A stretch of 46,742 nucleotides of DNA from Candidatus Acinetobacter avistercoris (GTDB lineage: Bacteria; Pseudomonadota; Gammaproteobacteria; Pseudomonadales; Moraxellaceae), in assembly GCA_018883945.1 (NCBI GenBank), contig JAHLFF010000124.1, positions 1 to 46,742 on the forward strand. Direction: 5' to 3'. Below the pieces are notes generated by a model that had not been told where the DNA came from, ran no database searches, and saw nothing but the letters and a program-made list of their open reading frames with translations. Position 1 is the stretch's first letter; each line of letters starts with the position of its first letter. The translations under genes were made by a program, and so were the position numbers. This document shows positions 11,231 to 21,850 of the stretch, one piece after another.

Positions 11231-12958
11231 TTGGAACTTTTATCTGGTGGTGAAATGCTTGTTCGTGCATTAGCGGACGAAGGCGTTGAGCATGTTTTTG
11301 GATATCCAGGCGGCGCAGTTTTACACATTTACGATGCGCTCTTTAAGCAAGAGAAAATTAACCATTACCTCGTACGTCATGAGCAAGCTGCTGGTCATAT
11401 GGCAGACGCTTATTCGCGTGTAACAGGTAAAACAGGTGTGGTTCTGGTCACTTCTGGTCCAGGCGCAACCAACACCGTAACGCCAATAGCAACTGCTTAT
11501 ATGGACTCAATCCCAATGGTGATTTTGTCTGGCCAAGTGGCGTCGCATTTAATTGGTGAAGATGCATTCCAAGAAACAGATATGATTGGTGTTTCACGTC
11601 CAATCGTAAAACACAGTTTCCAAGTGCGTCATGCAAGTGAAATTCCTGCCATTATTAAAAAAGCATTCTATATTGCATCTTCAGGTCGTCCAGGTCCTGT
11701 GGTTGTTGATATTCCTAAAGATGTTACCAATCCAGTCGATAAGTATGCTTACGAATATCCTGAAAAAGTAAAAATGCGTTCGTATCAACCGCCACATCGC
11801 GGTCATACGGGACAAATTCGTAAAGCGATTGATGAATTATTAAATGCTAAACGTCCTGTTATTTATACAGGTGGTGGTGTTGTTCAAGGTAATGCATCTC
11901 ATTTGCTCACTGAACTTGCACATCTTTTAAATTATCCTGTGACCAATACTCTCATGGGTTTAGGCGCTTTTCCGGGTAATGATGAGCAATTCATTGGTAT
12001 GTTGGGTATGCATGGTACATATGAAGCGAATATGACGATGCATAATGCAGACGTTATTTTGTGTGTCGGTGCGCGTTTTGATGACCGTGTAACCAATAAC
12101 CCAGCAAAATTCTGTCTCAATGCCAAAGTAATTCATATTGATATCGATCCAGCAACGATTTCAAAAACCATCATGGCGCATATTCCAATCGTGGGTGCAG
12201 TTGAACCTGTACTTCAAGAGATGTTGGTTCAATTGAAACAACTCAATGTTTCTAAGCCAAATCCTGAAGTGATTGCGGATTGGTGGAGCCAGATTAATGA
12301 ATGGCGCAAAGTTCATGGCTTACGCTATGAAGCAGGCGTTGATGGGGTGATGAAGCCACAACAAGTCGTTAAGGCCTTGGATAAAATCACCAACAGTCAG
12401 GCGATCATTACGTCTGACGTAGGTCAGCATCAAATGTTTGGTGCGAACTACTATACTTACACGCGTCCACGTCAATGGATTAACTCGGGTGGTCTTGGCA
12501 CCATGGGTGTAGGCTTACCCTATGCGATGGCTGCTAAATTGGCTTATCCAGACCAACAAGTGGTGTGTATCACGGGTGAAGCGTCGATTCAGATGTGTAT
12601 CCAAGAGCTTTCAACCTGTAAACAATATGGCTTAAATGTCAAAATCTTGTGCTTGAATAACCGTGCTTTAGGTATGGTTAAACAGTGGCAGGATATGAAC
12701 TACGAAGGTCGTCATTCAAGCTCTTATGTAGACTCATTGCCTGATTTTCCAAAGTTAATGGAAGCTTATGGACATGTGGGTATCCAAATTGATCACGCAG
12801 ATGAACTAGAGTCTAAACTTGCTGAAGCAATGGCAATCAATGATAAATGCGTATTTATTAACGTGATGGTTGATCGTTCAGAGCATGTATATCCAATGTT
12901 GATTGCAGGTCAATCTATGCAAGATATGTGGTTAGCGAAAGGGGAGCGTACAGCATGA
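11231..12958 (+). CDS. ilvI: Acetolactate synthase, large (catalytic) subunit
   Basis: Thiamine-diphosphate enzyme joining pyruvate to pyruvate or 2-oxobutyrate, the first common step of valine/leucine/isoleucine synthesis. It has the N-terminal ThDP pyrimidine domain ([29 protein letters not shown] with the catalytic Glu), FAD-region central domain ([20 protein letters not shown]) and C-terminal ThDP-binding domain. The metal motif reads GEAS...LNN rather than the textbook GDGS...NN. I prefer the TTG at 11231 ([10 protein letters not shown]), since AGGGTGA sits about 8 bases before it; a GTG at 11222 is possible (three extra codons). 575 residues. The stop overlaps the start of the small subunit gene (ATGA). 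The symbol could equally be given as ilvB; the protein is closest to the IlvI type. Confidence 0.96.
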   Translation: MELLSGGEMLVRALADEGVEHVFGYPGGAVLHIYDALFKQEKINHYLVRHEQAAGHMADAYSRVTGKTGVVLVTSGPGATNTVTPIATAYMDSIPMVILSGQVASHLIGEDAFQETDMIGVSRPIVKHSFQVRHASEIPAIIKKAFYIASSGRPGPVVVDIPKDVTNPVDKYAYEYPEKVKMRSYQPPHRGHTGQIRKAIDELLNAKRPVIYTGGGVVQGNASHLLTELAHLLNYPVTNTLMGLGAFPGNDEQFIGMLGMHGTYEANMTMHNADVILCVGARFDDRVTNNPAKFCLNAKVIHIDIDPATISKTIMAHIPIVGAVEPVLQEMLVQLKQLNVSKPNPEVIADWWSQINEWRKVHGLRYEAGVDGVMKPQQVVKALDKITNSQAIITSDVGQHQMFGANYYTYTRPRQWINSGGLGTMGVGLPYAMAAKLAYPDQQVVCITGEASIQMCIQELSTCKQYGLNVKILCLNNRALGMVKQWQDMNYEGRHSSSYVDSLPDFPKLMEAYGHVGIQIDHADELESKLAEAMAINDKCVFINVMVDRSEHVYPMLIAGQSMQDMWLAKGERTA

Positions 12959-13446
12959 GACACATTATCTCTGTTCTCGTAGAGAACGAAGCGGGTGCGC
13001 TTTCTCGTTTGGTAGGTTTGTTTTCTCAACGTAACTACAACATTGAGACTTTAAACGTCGCACCAACTGAAGATCCAACCATGTCACGTTTGACACTGAC
13101 AACATATGGTGATGATCACAAGATTGAACAAATCACCAAACAACTGAACAAACTTGTTGAAGTTGTAAAAGTGGTTGATTTGTCTGAAGGTCCACATATT
13201 GAACGTGAGTTAATGCTGATCAAAGTCAAAGCATTGGGCTCGGCACGCGGTGAAATTAAGCGCACAGCAGATATTTTCCGTGGTCAAGTTGTGGATGTAA
13301 CGCCTACAACCTATACGATTCAGATTGCTGGAACGACTGAAAAAATTGATGGTTTTATTGATGCTTTGGCAGAGAACACCATTTTAGAAGTTGTGCGTTC
13401 AGGTGTTTCTGGTATCGCACGTGGCGAAAAAGTTTTAACACTCTAA
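12955..13446 (+). CDS. ilvN: Acetolactate synthase, small (regulatory) subunit
   Basis: Regulatory partner that activates IlvI and confers valine feedback inhibition. The N-terminal ACT domain is clear ([31 protein letters not shown]), followed by the ALS_ss C-terminal domain ([10 protein letters not shown], ending [15 protein letters not shown]). The ATG at 12955 overlaps the ilvI TGA in an ATGA junction, which implies translational coupling and stoichiometric synthesis. 163 residues, the normal size. ilvC follows 112 bases on. The symbol ilvH is also used for this IlvI-type partner. Confidence 0.95.
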   Translation: MRHIISVLVENEAGALSRLVGLFSQRNYNIETLNVAPTEDPTMSRLTLTTYGDDHKIEQITKQLNKLVEVVKVVDLSEGPHIERELMLIKVKALGSARGEIKRTADIFRGQVVDVTPTTYTIQIAGTTEKIDGFIDALAENTILEVVRSGVSGIARGEKVLTL

Positions 13447-13489
13447 TTTTAACCAATTCAATCTCTTTTAAATATTTATAAGAGAGTTT

Positions 13490-14575
<1,086 letters not shown>

Positions 14576-14590
14576 GGTTAATCGCCTGAC

Positions 14591-14620
14591 AAAAATGGAA
14601 AGCAATGCTTTCCATTTTTT
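14591..14620 (+). terminator. rho-independent terminator after ilvC
   Basis: AAAAATGGAAAGC, AAT loop, GCTTTCCATTTTTT: a stem of 10 or more pairs with a long T-tract, 15 bases after the ilvC stop. Confidence 0.93.
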
Positions 14621-14974
14621 TATGTCTAAAAAATGATACGCGTAGATCTTGAATGATCCCTTTAATCTTTAGGCTGTTTTATTCATTAGTGTTTTCAAAC
14701 ACTCATCTAAATGATCTTAAAAACAATAAATCTCTTTGATCAATCACAAATGATCATTAAATGTAAATAAACTGGAATACCAAAAAGCCTTTATCCTTTG
14801 TAAGAGGATTAGATGATTAGGATGACGAAATAATAATTGTAAATTTTTAGTTAAAAAATGACGTATGAAAGATGTCTAGAATTTTATAATGCTTGTGGCG
14901 AATATTTTTTTAAAGTGAGCAATAGAGCATTATGCTAAATTAACCAAAATCTATTTTTTGAGTATCGTTTAATA
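14621..14974. other. AT-rich intergenic region, no gene seen
   Basis: About 350 bases. A small inverted repeat AGTGTTT-TC-AAACACT near 14688 is present. Stops occur often in all frames. It should contain the promoter of the gene at 14975, but no confident -35/-10 pair stands out. Confidence 0.4.
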
Positions 14975-15802
14975 ATGAACATCCAAAGTTTATTCTGTAT
15001 CGCTGCTTTATCTCTCCCTTGTTATGCCTATGCAGAAATTCAAAACACAACATCACCTAATGTTCTAAAGCCCTTAACGGATGTCCGTGTGTCCATGCAG
15101 CGAATGCTTAAATCACCTGAAGGTCGTTATTTTCTTAACCTCTATGCAGGGATTACTAAGCCACATGCAACACTGTATGACCAAATTGAGAATAAAAATG
15201 TGAGTTTTAAAGGTACTCAAAAAGGTGATCAAATTGCTTTGGACTCATTTAAGACTGAATTGGATTCAGTCGCTTATGGTCCGATGCAATTAACAGGTGT
15301 GCTGAATGCAAATACTGGAATATTTAATACTGAACTGGTTTCAATTCAAAATAATCTGGTGAGTCGTGTGCAGTTTGAGCCTGCTTTTAAAGTCATGAAT
15401 AAACCGCTTTTTGTTTTTAAATTTTATGGTGTGAAAGCGGATACCCAAGCTCAAGAACAACTTTTGACTCGTGTAGACGTAGTCAATAAAACCACAAAAG
15501 CTGTTACGCAAACACTTACGGGTTTTTCTGCATATCCAAATAGTGTGGGTTATATGGATATAAACTTTGACGGCTACTATGACATTATTCTTTCAGACTT
15601 GTCGCAAGACCGTAAAGTCGAGGATAAGCGTTATATTTATTGGATGTATAACCCTAAAACACAACAGTTCCAACGTTCAAAACAACTCGAAAAAATTATC
15701 GGGTTTCCAAATTTAAATGGTGAAAAGCAGCAAATTGATTTTGGTGCTGGACAACTATTTCAAGTTAAAAATGGACTATTAAATAAAGTGCTTGAAGAGT
15801 GA
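14975..15802 (+). CDS. Exported protein with an FG-GAP/EF-hand-like repeat; function unknown
   Basis: 275 residues. A signal peptide (MNIQSLFCIAALSLPCYAYA, cleavage probably after AYA) implies export to the periplasm or outside. The mature part is beta-rich. Near residue 195 is DINFDGYYDIIL, an Asp-rich calcium-loop/FG-GAP phrase, followed by a YWMYNPKTQQFQ stretch. This D-x-N-x-D-G-x-x-D then W-x-Y-N-x-x-T-x-x-F order is what I know from XAC2610-type secreted proteins, so a beta-propeller-like or lysozyme-inhibitor-like fold is possible; that is inference. No good Shine-Dalgarno precedes the ATG. It stands alone between the ilv operon and the glycosyltransferase. Confidence 0.75.
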   Translation: MNIQSLFCIAALSLPCYAYAEIQNTTSPNVLKPLTDVRVSMQRMLKSPEGRYFLNLYAGITKPHATLYDQIENKNVSFKGTQKGDQIALDSFKTELDSVAYGPMQLTGVLNANTGIFNTELVSIQNNLVSRVQFEPAFKVMNKPLFVFKFYGVKADTQAQEQLLTRVDVVNKTTKAVTQTLTGFSAYPNSVGYMDINFDGYYDIILSDLSQDRKVEDKRYIYWMYNPKTQQFQRSKQLEKIIGFPNLNGEKQQIDFGAGQLFQVKNGLLNKVLEE

Positions 15803-16025
15803 AAATGAAGGTTTGAAGCACGGCTGTTTTTTATTTAAACATAGCTTTATTCACATGTTTTAAGATTTGAACTGGTTTTTCACAAGCTAGTTTTTAAAAA
15901 GAATACCCATTCAAAAATGTTAAATGTGCTGCAATTGTGACAGAACTTTAATCAAATGATCATCATAATGAAATGATTGCCCATTAGAGTCTCAAGTATT
16001 AGAAGAAATAGATTGAGCTGTGGTG

Positions 16026-17297
16026 ATGAGAATCATAGACACTGCATTACCGAGAGGAAGGACATTATTTGATAACAGTCGCTTTCATTTTAAACGTCAA
16101 AATATGGGTCATTCAGAAGCACGAGTTGTCGAAGGGCTTGTACGCCCGCGCTTAAAAATTGCCATTGTCACCGAAACTTGGTCGCCAGAATTAAATGGTG
16201 TGGCGCTTTCCTTGCTTCAAATCTGTAAAGGTTTGCAGCGTATGGGACATAAAATTTTACTGGTCAGACCCTATCAAAAAGAAAAATGCTTGGATTTCTC
16301 ACCGAATAAAGAATGTTTTGTCCATGGGCAAATGATTCCAAAATACAGTCAAATGCAATTTGGTTGGCCTGAGTATCTTAAAGTTTCAAAAGCATTTGAT
16401 GCATTTATGCCAGATCTTATACATGTGGTGACCGAAGGACCATTGGGTTTGGCTGTGTTGCAATCGGCTAAATCAAGAAATATTCCAGTGACCAGTGGGT
16501 TTCATTCAGCCTTTCATGATTTTAGTCGCTTTTATGATTTGGCCTTTTTACTCAAACCCATTCAACGTTATTTAAAATGGTTTCATAACAATACTCAGCT
16601 CACCTGTGTGCCGAGCCAGGATACCGCTGAGGCCATATTAAACTTTGGCGTGACATGTCCTATCGAAGTGATTAAAACGGGCGTAGATGTCGAGAAATTT
16701 TCACCACAATTTCGTTCTGAAATGTTGAGAAGATCGTGGGGAGCTTGTGAAAAAACCACGGTCATGTTGTATGTTGGGCGCTTATCTCCAGAAAAAGAGA
16801 TTCAAGTTTTAATTGAAACTTATATGTCGATGCAGAATAAAATCGGCAAAAAGCAAAAATTAATTATCGTGGGTGATGGACCTGATCGCGCACGTTTAGA
16901 AAAAATAGCACAGCAGAGTGGTGTAGTATTCACCGGAAGTCTTAAAGGGGCTCAACTTGCAGAAGTTTTTGCGAGTTCAGATGTTTTTGTGTTTGCAAGC
17001 CAAGTGGAAACATTTGGCAATGTGGTATTAGAAGCAATGGCAAGTGCATTGCCAGTGGTTGCCTATGACTATGCAGCTGCTAAATTGCACTTAGATGTTG
17101 AAACCTCATGGCTCTGTCCATTGGGTCATAAGCAACAATTTATTCGTAATATGCAACAACTTCCAGACATTAAAATCTTGCATGCCATGGGGCGGCAGGC
17201 TATGAAAAACGTGCAAAGCGTTGGATGGGATCATTGTATTCAACAGCTTGAGCAGGCATTTTATCGTGTCGTACAGGAGACTGAACTGACGGCATAA
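16026..17297 (+). CDS. Glycosyltransferase family 4 (GT-B fold)
   Basis: Retaining nucleotide-sugar glycosyltransferase. After about 45 poorly conserved residues the N-terminal Rossmann domain begins (LKIAIVTETWSPELNGVA, with GH and RP at the end of the first helix), and the GT4 C-terminal domain has MLYVGRLSPEKE (about 255), IVGDGPDRARLE (about 285), VFTGSLKG and the E-x7-E motif as ETFGNVVLEAMA (about 325). Overall it resembles MgtA/SqdX/PimB-like lipid glycosyltransferases. The start is uncertain: GTG-GTG-ATG are consecutive at 16020-16028 and the Shine-Dalgarno is weak; I use the ATG. The PAP2 phosphatase gene follows 19 bases later with its own good ribosome site, so a joint role in a membrane glycolipid or carrier-lipid pathway is likely; the exact acceptor cannot be read. 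Confidence 0.88.
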   Translation: MRIIDTALPRGRTLFDNSRFHFKRQNMGHSEARVVEGLVRPRLKIAIVTETWSPELNGVALSLLQICKGLQRMGHKILLVRPYQKEKCLDFSPNKECFVHGQMIPKYSQMQFGWPEYLKVSKAFDAFMPDLIHVVTEGPLGLAVLQSAKSRNIPVTSGFHSAFHDFSRFYDLAFLLKPIQRYLKWFHNNTQLTCVPSQDTAEAILNFGVTCPIEVIKTGVDVEKFSPQFRSEMLRRSWGACEKTTVMLYVGRLSPEKEIQVLIETYMSMQNKIGKKQKLIIVGDGPDRARLEKIAQQSGVVFTGSLKGAQLAEVFASSDVFVFASQVETFGNVVLEAMASALPVVAYDYAAAKLHLDVETSWLCPLGHKQQFIRNMQQLPDIKILHAMGRQAMKNVQSVGWDHCIQQLEQAFYRVVQETELTA

Positions 17298-17316
17298 ACC
17301 TATTGGAGTAGGTGAA

Positions 17317-17868
17317 ATGAACTTTAAGAATACTAAAATAAGAATACTTGACCTTGATCTCAAAGGTTGTCTTTATCTCAATAATCTTTCACATACGCAG
17401 AGTATCGCGTTATTTTTTAAAATGATTAGTCGTCTCGGTGATGGTCCATTTTGGTATTGCATGTTGGCCATCATTTGGTTCACCCAAGGCATCCAATATA
17501 GCCTTGAAATTATCTACCTCATCGTCGCAGGATCAGTGGGTACAGCGATTTACAAGGTTTTAAAAGTAAAAACAATACGACCTAGACCATATCAAGTCCA
17601 TCAAGTCATCCGCTTGGGAGAGCATCCTTTAGATCATTTTAGCTTTCCCTCTGGGCACACCCTACATGCTGTGATGGGGACAGTGGTGTTTGGTTATATT
17701 CAGCCTTTATTGTTGGTGGTGATGTTGCCTTTTACCGTACTGGTTGCTTTATCACGCATGGTACTTGGCTTGCATTATCCGACTGATGTGATCGTTGGTG
17801 CATTGATTGGTGCTTTGGTTGCCACAGGGATTGTGTTAACAGCGCCAATACTGGGTATTTACCTATAG
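17317..17868 (+). CDS. PAP2-family membrane phosphatase
   Basis: Integral membrane lipid phosphatase. All three PAP2 motifs are present: KVKTIRPRP (about 86-94), PSGH (about 111-114) and SRMVLGLHYPTD (about 149-160), whose His residues and Arg form the vanadium-haloperoxidase-type active site facing the periplasm. Several hydrophobic helices surround them. 183 residues. GGAG lies 9 bases before the ATG. It follows the glycosyltransferase directly, so phosphatidyl-phosphate or undecaprenyl-diphosphate-like substrates made or used by the same pathway are plausible; PgpB/BacA-like undecaprenyl-diphosphate recycling is an alternative. Confidence 0.9.
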   Translation: MNFKNTKIRILDLDLKGCLYLNNLSHTQSIALFFKMISRLGDGPFWYCMLAIIWFTQGIQYSLEIIYLIVAGSVGTAIYKVLKVKTIRPRPYQVHQVIRLGEHPLDHFSFPSGHTLHAVMGTVVFGYIQPLLLVVMLPFTVLVALSRMVLGLHYPTDVIVGALIGALVATGIVLTAPILGIYL

Positions 17869-18008
17869 ATTTTTATATGTCGTTTATTGTTTATAGATTT
17901 TTGATGAAGATGTTTAGATAACCATTTTGCTGTTTTATCATGGTTAATCTTAGATTAGCATTTTAAAAAACCGACAAATACATCTCTATTCATTGTGGGT
18001 TGAGATTG

Positions 18009-18014
18009 TATAAT
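18009..18014 (+). promoter_or_regulatory. possible -10 box for iscX
   Basis: A perfect TATAAT sits about 75 bases before the iscX start. The region 16-18 bases upstream has no good -35, so the call rests on the -10 alone. Confidence 0.35.
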
Positions 18015-18087
18015 AAGAGCATGCGCGAACTTGGTCTTTTTGATAAAATAGCCGGTCAAATGATGAGTTATTGATTAGGATAGAGAG

Positions 18088-18288
18088 ATGGCTTTACGTT
18101 GGACAGATACTTTAGATATAGCAATCGAATTATATGAAGCACATCCTGATGTAGACCCACAATGGATTCGATTTACAGATCTTCATGCATGGGTGTGTGC
18201 ATTGCCTGAGTTTGGTGATGATCCAGAGAAATCGACTGAAGGTTTGCTTGAAGGTATTCAAATGGCTTGGATTGACGAGGCACGTTAA
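18088..18288 (+). CDS. iscX: IscX: Fe-S cluster assembly adaptor
   Basis: 66-residue acidic protein of the IscX/YfhJ family: LRWTDTLDIAIELYEAHPDVDP, then RFTDLHAWVCALPEFGDDP, ending in EGIQMAWIDEA. Family members bind IscS and iron and modulate the rate of cluster synthesis. Here it is not beside an isc operon (no iscS/iscU in the window) but alone before ndk. AGGATAGAGAG precedes the ATG. Small but essentially full length and recognisable throughout. Confidence 0.95.
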   Translation: MALRWTDTLDIAIELYEAHPDVDPQWIRFTDLHAWVCALPEFGDDPEKSTEGLLEGIQMAWIDEAR

Positions 18289-18350
18289 TTCTAAATGTGA
18301 AAAAAATCTTTTTTTTACACATCAAACGCTAAAAATAGCCCATTATTCGG

Positions 18351-18356
18351 TATAAT
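18351..18356 (+). promoter_or_regulatory. possible -10 box for ndk
   Basis: TATAAT 41 bases before the ndk ATG, in the short gap after iscX; no clear -35. It suggests ndk can be transcribed on its own. Confidence 0.4.
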
Positions 18357-18396
18357 GCGCAAAATTTTCATGTCAATTTGACCTAAGGAGCCAATC

Positions 18397-18828
18397 ATGG
18401 CTATCGAACGCGCTTTATCTATTGTAAAACCAGACGCAGTTGCTAAAAATAACATCGGCGAAATCTTTGCTCGTTTCGAGAAAGCTGGTCTTAAAATCGT
18501 TGCGACTAAAATGAAGCATTTGACTCAAGCTGAAGCTGAAGGCTTCTACGCTGAGCACAAAGAACGTGGTTTCTTTGCTGACCTAGTTGCATTCATGACT
18601 TCTGGTCCTGTAGTTGTATCTGTTCTTGAAGGCGAAAACGCGATTCTTGCTCACCGTGAAATCTTGGGCGCGACAAATCCTAAAGAAGCTGCTCCTGGTA
18701 CAATCCGTGCAGATTTCGCTGTAAGCATCGATGAAAACGCTGCTCACGGTTCTGACTCTGTTGCATCAGCTGAACGTGAAGTTAACTACTTCTTCGCTCA
18801 AACTGAGATTGCTCCACGTACTCGTTAA
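18397..18828 (+). CDS. ndk: Nucleoside diphosphate kinase
   Basis: Transfers the gamma phosphate of ATP to NDPs through a phosphohistidine, balancing (d)NTP pools. 143 residues, the standard length. The active-site histidine is in NAAHGSDS (about residue 117), with the SIVKPDAV start and the TSGPVVV and [14 protein letters not shown] blocks all intact. AAGGAG is perfectly spaced 7 bases upstream of the ATG. The codon choice looks biased (many CGT, GGT, AAA), as expected for an abundant protein. A strong terminator follows. Confidence 0.98.
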   Translation: MAIERALSIVKPDAVAKNNIGEIFARFEKAGLKIVATKMKHLTQAEAEGFYAEHKERGFFADLVAFMTSGPVVVSVLEGENAILAHREILGATNPKEAAPGTIRADFAVSIDENAAHGSDSVASAEREVNYFFAQTEIAPRTR

Positions 18829-18841
18829 TTCGCAGTATTCG

Positions 18842-18879
18842 AACCAGATAAGTGATATAATCCTTATCTGGTTTTTTAT
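18842..18879 (+). terminator. rho-independent terminator after ndk
   Basis: AACCAGATAAG (18842-18852) pairs with CTTATCTGGTT (18863-18873), followed by TTTTATT. A second small hairpin TTGCTC/GAGCAA (18895-18913) lies between it and rlmN. Confidence 0.93.
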
Positions 18880-18949
18880 TCTCTATCATTTTTATTGCTC
18901 GATTATTGAGCAAAAACTTTCATCCCACGACATGGTCTAGGTAATACTC

Positions 18950-20185
18950 ATGAATTCTGAAGTTGTCGCTTCATCCGTAAATTTAGATGAACAACAGCCA
19001 TCATCTACTCGTCCTGTTCAAGTTGATGCTGTGCAGAAAGTGAATTTATTGGGCATGTCACGTCCGCAAATGGAAAAATTCTTCGAAGAGATCGGGGAAA
19101 AGAAATTCCGTGCTGGTCAGGTGATGAAATGGATTCATCAGTTCTTTGTGACTGATTTTGCCGAAATGACCAATGTGTCTGGCAAATTACGTGAAAAATT
19201 AGCGCAATTGTGTGTGATTTCTGCACCTGAAGTGGTGCACCGTAATTATTCAAAAGATGGTACACGTAAGTGGGTGTTCCGTGTTGGTGATGGCGAAGGC
19301 TCTTTGGTTGAAACCGTTCTGATTCCTGCTGAACATAAAACGGGTTCACGTAAGACTTTATGTATTTCCTCACAAGTCGGTTGTGCACTGGATTGTTCAT
19401 TCTGCTCGACAGGTAAGCAAGGTTTCCAACGTGATTTAAACCAAGCTGAAATCATTGGTCAGTTATGGGTTGCTAACTATTCCTATATGGAAGATGTGCC
19501 TGTCGTAGATCGCGAGCGTTCAGTTACCAACGTGGTGATGATGGGCATGGGTGAGCCGTTACTCAACTATGATGCAGTGCTTCATTCAATGCGCATTATG
19601 TTGGATGATTTCGCCTATGGTATGTCAAAGCGTCGCGTTACGCTTTCAACATCTGGTGTAGTGCCTAAAATTGATCAAATGATTAAAGATATTGATGTTG
19701 CGCTTGCAATTTCACTTCACGCGCCGAATGACGAGTTGCGTAATGAATTGGTTCCGATTAATAAAAAATATCCATTAGAAAAACTCATTGCAGCATGTCA
19801 GCGTTATATTGCCAAAGATGGTAATGAAAGTGCACGTAAACATGTGACGATTGAATATGTGATGTTGGATGGGGTGAATGATCATCCTGAACATGCGCAG
19901 CAAATGATTAAGCTGCTCAAAAACTTGCCAAGTAAAATTAATTTGATTCCATTTAATCCATTCCCGCACGCGCCTTATGGTCGTTCAAGCCGAAATCGGA
20001 TTATTTCTTTTCAAAAAACTTTGTCTGATGCTGGTTTTGTGTGTACGATTCGTCAGACACGTGGTGATGATATTGATGCAGCTTGTGGTCAATTGGTGGG
20101 GCAAGTTGCAGATCGTACCCGTCGTGCAGAACAGTGGAAAAAGAAAGTTGAAGAAAAAAATGTGATTTTACGATCACAAGGTTAA
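18950..20185 (+). CDS. rlmN: 23S rRNA A2503 / tRNA A37 C2-methyltransferase
   Basis: Radical-SAM enzyme that methylates C2 of A2503 in 23S rRNA and A37 in some tRNAs. The Fe-S motif is CALDCSFC (about residue 145), with GEPLLN (about 200) for SAM contact, the LSTSGVVP strand, ISLHAP, and the C-terminal AACGQL whose Cys forms the covalent intermediate (the other catalytic Cys is in the SSQVGC-type core region). 411 residues, slightly longer than E. coli (384) owing to an N-terminal tail. First gene of the run to bamB, preceded by two hairpins. An upstream AGG is weakly placed; no alternative start is better. Confidence 0.97.
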   Translation: MNSEVVASSVNLDEQQPSSTRPVQVDAVQKVNLLGMSRPQMEKFFEEIGEKKFRAGQVMKWIHQFFVTDFAEMTNVSGKLREKLAQLCVISAPEVVHRNYSKDGTRKWVFRVGDGEGSLVETVLIPAEHKTGSRKTLCISSQVGCALDCSFCSTGKQGFQRDLNQAEIIGQLWVANYSYMEDVPVVDRERSVTNVVMMGMGEPLLNYDAVLHSMRIMLDDFAYGMSKRRVTLSTSGVVPKIDQMIKDIDVALAISLHAPNDELRNELVPINKKYPLEKLIAACQRYIAKDGNESARKHVTIEYVMLDGVNDHPEHAQQMIKLLKNLPSKINLIPFNPFPHAPYGRSSRNRIISFQKTLSDAGFVCTIRQTRGDDIDAACGQLVGQVADRTRRAEQWKKKVEEKNVILRSQG

Positions 20186-20216
20186 ATGTTTATAAGAGCA
20201 TTTTAAGGGGGCGGCA

Positions 20217-21032
20217 TTGAGAAAACCTATGTATAAAAAAATGGTTGCTATGACCGCACTGTGTTTATCTGCATGGGTTGTACAAGGGTGTCAGAGCACA
20301 GGCTCAGGCACTATTGTTAAAAAAGATCCAGAAAAATCTGTCAAAGTCCGGACCCAAATGGCTGCTGAGTATATTCGCACTGGCGATTTGGACTCTGCAA
20401 AACGGGTTTTGGATCAAGCGCTTAAAGTCGACGATCGTGATTCGACAAGCAATATGATGATGGGTGTTTTACTACAACAAGAAGGCAGCCAAATCAATTT
20501 AGACAAAGCAGATGCTTATTTTAAGCGTGCGATTTCGATTGAACCTAAAAATGCACAAGCGCGTAATAATTATGGAACATATTTATATCAAGTAAAACGT
20601 TACAATGAAGCGATTGAACAGTTTAATATTGCTGGCAGCACGCTGGGTTATGATCAACGTTTTAAAGCGCTCGAAAACCTAGGCCGTATTTACCTGTTAC
20701 AGGGTGATCGGGTGAATGCTGAAAAATCATTCAAACAAGCACTGCAAGCGAACCGTGATTCAAGCGTTTCAATGATAGAGTTAGCTGAAATTTTTTATCT
20801 ACAAAAGAATTTCCTTGTAGCACGTCAACTTTATGAACAGTTTGTTCGTATTGTCGGTCAAGAAAATCAAGGTGCAAGAGCACTTTGGGTTGGTTTACGT
20901 ATTGCGCGTGCCAATGATGATAAAACGGGAATGTATGTCTTGGTGAGTAAGCTAAGAACGCAATTCCCTAACAGTCAAGAATTTCAACGTTATTTGCAAT
21001 TACAGTACAGTACTGAGGCCGTATGGAAGTAA
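20217..21032 (+). CDS. pilF: PilF/PilW: type IV pilus biogenesis TPR lipoprotein
   Basis: Pilotin-like outer-membrane lipoprotein needed for PilQ secretin assembly and type IV pili (twitching, natural transformation). Signal peptide with lipobox VVQGC, then about five tetratricopeptide repeats (for example AAEYIRTGDLDSAKRVLDQAL; RNNYGTYLYQVKRYNEAIEQF; LGRIYLLQGDRVNAEKSF). The TTG at 20217 is chosen because AAGGGGG lies 6 bases upstream; the ATG four codons later is the alternative. 271 residues. Its last 10 bases overlap the rodZ start, so the two are coupled. Confidence 0.93.
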   Translation: MRKPMYKKMVAMTALCLSAWVVQGCQSTGSGTIVKKDPEKSVKVRTQMAAEYIRTGDLDSAKRVLDQALKVDDRDSTSNMMMGVLLQQEGSQINLDKADAYFKRAISIEPKNAQARNNYGTYLYQVKRYNEAIEQFNIAGSTLGYDQRFKALENLGRIYLLQGDRVNAEKSFKQALQANRDSSVSMIELAEIFYLQKNFLVARQLYEQFVRIVGQENQGARALWVGLRIARANDDKTGMYVLVSKLRTQFPNSQEFQRYLQLQYSTEAVWK

Positions 21033-21826
21033 ATCCTAATTCACAGCAACCTAGTGGTTCAAGCCTAGCACCTAATGCTTTAGGAAATATTCAACGTCCA
21101 GGTGAGTATTTACGTCAAATTCGTATTTCACAAAATTGTGAATTAAGCGAAGTGGCGAAAGATTTGAATGTGCCCTTACGTATCTTAGAATTACTCGAAG
21201 AAGATGAATATACTGGATTGCCAGAAGCAACCTTTATTAAAGGGTATTACCGCTCTTATGCGAAATATCTTAAAGTAGATGCAACTACGATTATTCAGCG
21301 TTTTGATGAAATTTATCAAAATGATACAGGCTTATTGCCGAATCATGCCTTGAATAACTCTCCAATTAAAATTATGGGGAAACTTTCAGGTTCGAATACT
21401 GAGCGTAATCGTAAATGGTTGAAGCGCATTCTGATCGGCTTGTTGGTGATTGCTTTGGTTTGGTTAGCGATTGAAAGCATTCAAAAGTGGACGGGTAAAG
21501 ATAGTCAAAAAGAAGCAAATACTGCGCAAGCAAATGAAGTGCAGGTATTGACTTTGGATAATGGCAATGCGAGTGTCGTTGTGCCTACATCTGGTGATCA
21601 AATGACATTGGCATTTACTCGTCCAACGTCTGTTCATATTGTGGATAGTAACGGTAAAGTGTTGGCTACTGGTCGTCAGTCAGCACCGTTAAGTTTAACG
21701 GGTGATACGCCGTTCCAGATTCGTTTGGATGATGCGCAAGCTGTATCACTGAGCCTAAATAACGAAAGTATTTCATTGTCTCCATACACAGTAAACGGTA
21801 AAGCAGAATTTCGTTTATCTCGTTAA
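21023..21826 (+). CDS. rodZ: RodZ: cell-shape protein
   Basis: Bitopic inner-membrane protein that couples MreB filaments to the wall elongation machinery. Cytoplasmic HTH_25 domain near the N-terminus (GEYLRQIRISQNCELSEVAKDL, then LELLEEDEYTGLPEATFIKGYYRSYAKYL), one membrane helix (about 132-150: ILIGLLVIALVWLAI), and a periplasmic DUF4115-type domain with the typical SVHIVDSNGKVLATG phrase. 267 residues, shorter than E. coli RodZ (337) but normal for the genus. Overlaps pilF by 10 bases, ispG follows 24 bases later. Confidence 0.93.
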   Translation: MEVNPNSQQPSGSSLAPNALGNIQRPGEYLRQIRISQNCELSEVAKDLNVPLRILELLEEDEYTGLPEATFIKGYYRSYAKYLKVDATTIIQRFDEIYQNDTGLLPNHALNNSPIKIMGKLSGSNTERNRKWLKRILIGLLVIALVWLAIESIQKWTGKDSQKEANTAQANEVQVLTLDNGNASVVVPTSGDQMTLAFTRPTSVHIVDSNGKVLATGRQSAPLSLTGDTPFQIRLDDAQAVSLSLNNESISLSPYTVNGKAEFRLSR

Positions 21827-21850
21827 TGGACCAGAGAGTAGAATCATAGA

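Noticed and set aside
18731..18940. 69-codon ORF running from ndk across its terminator
   Set aside because: Out of frame inside ndk and crosses a strong terminator; a shadow of the gene.
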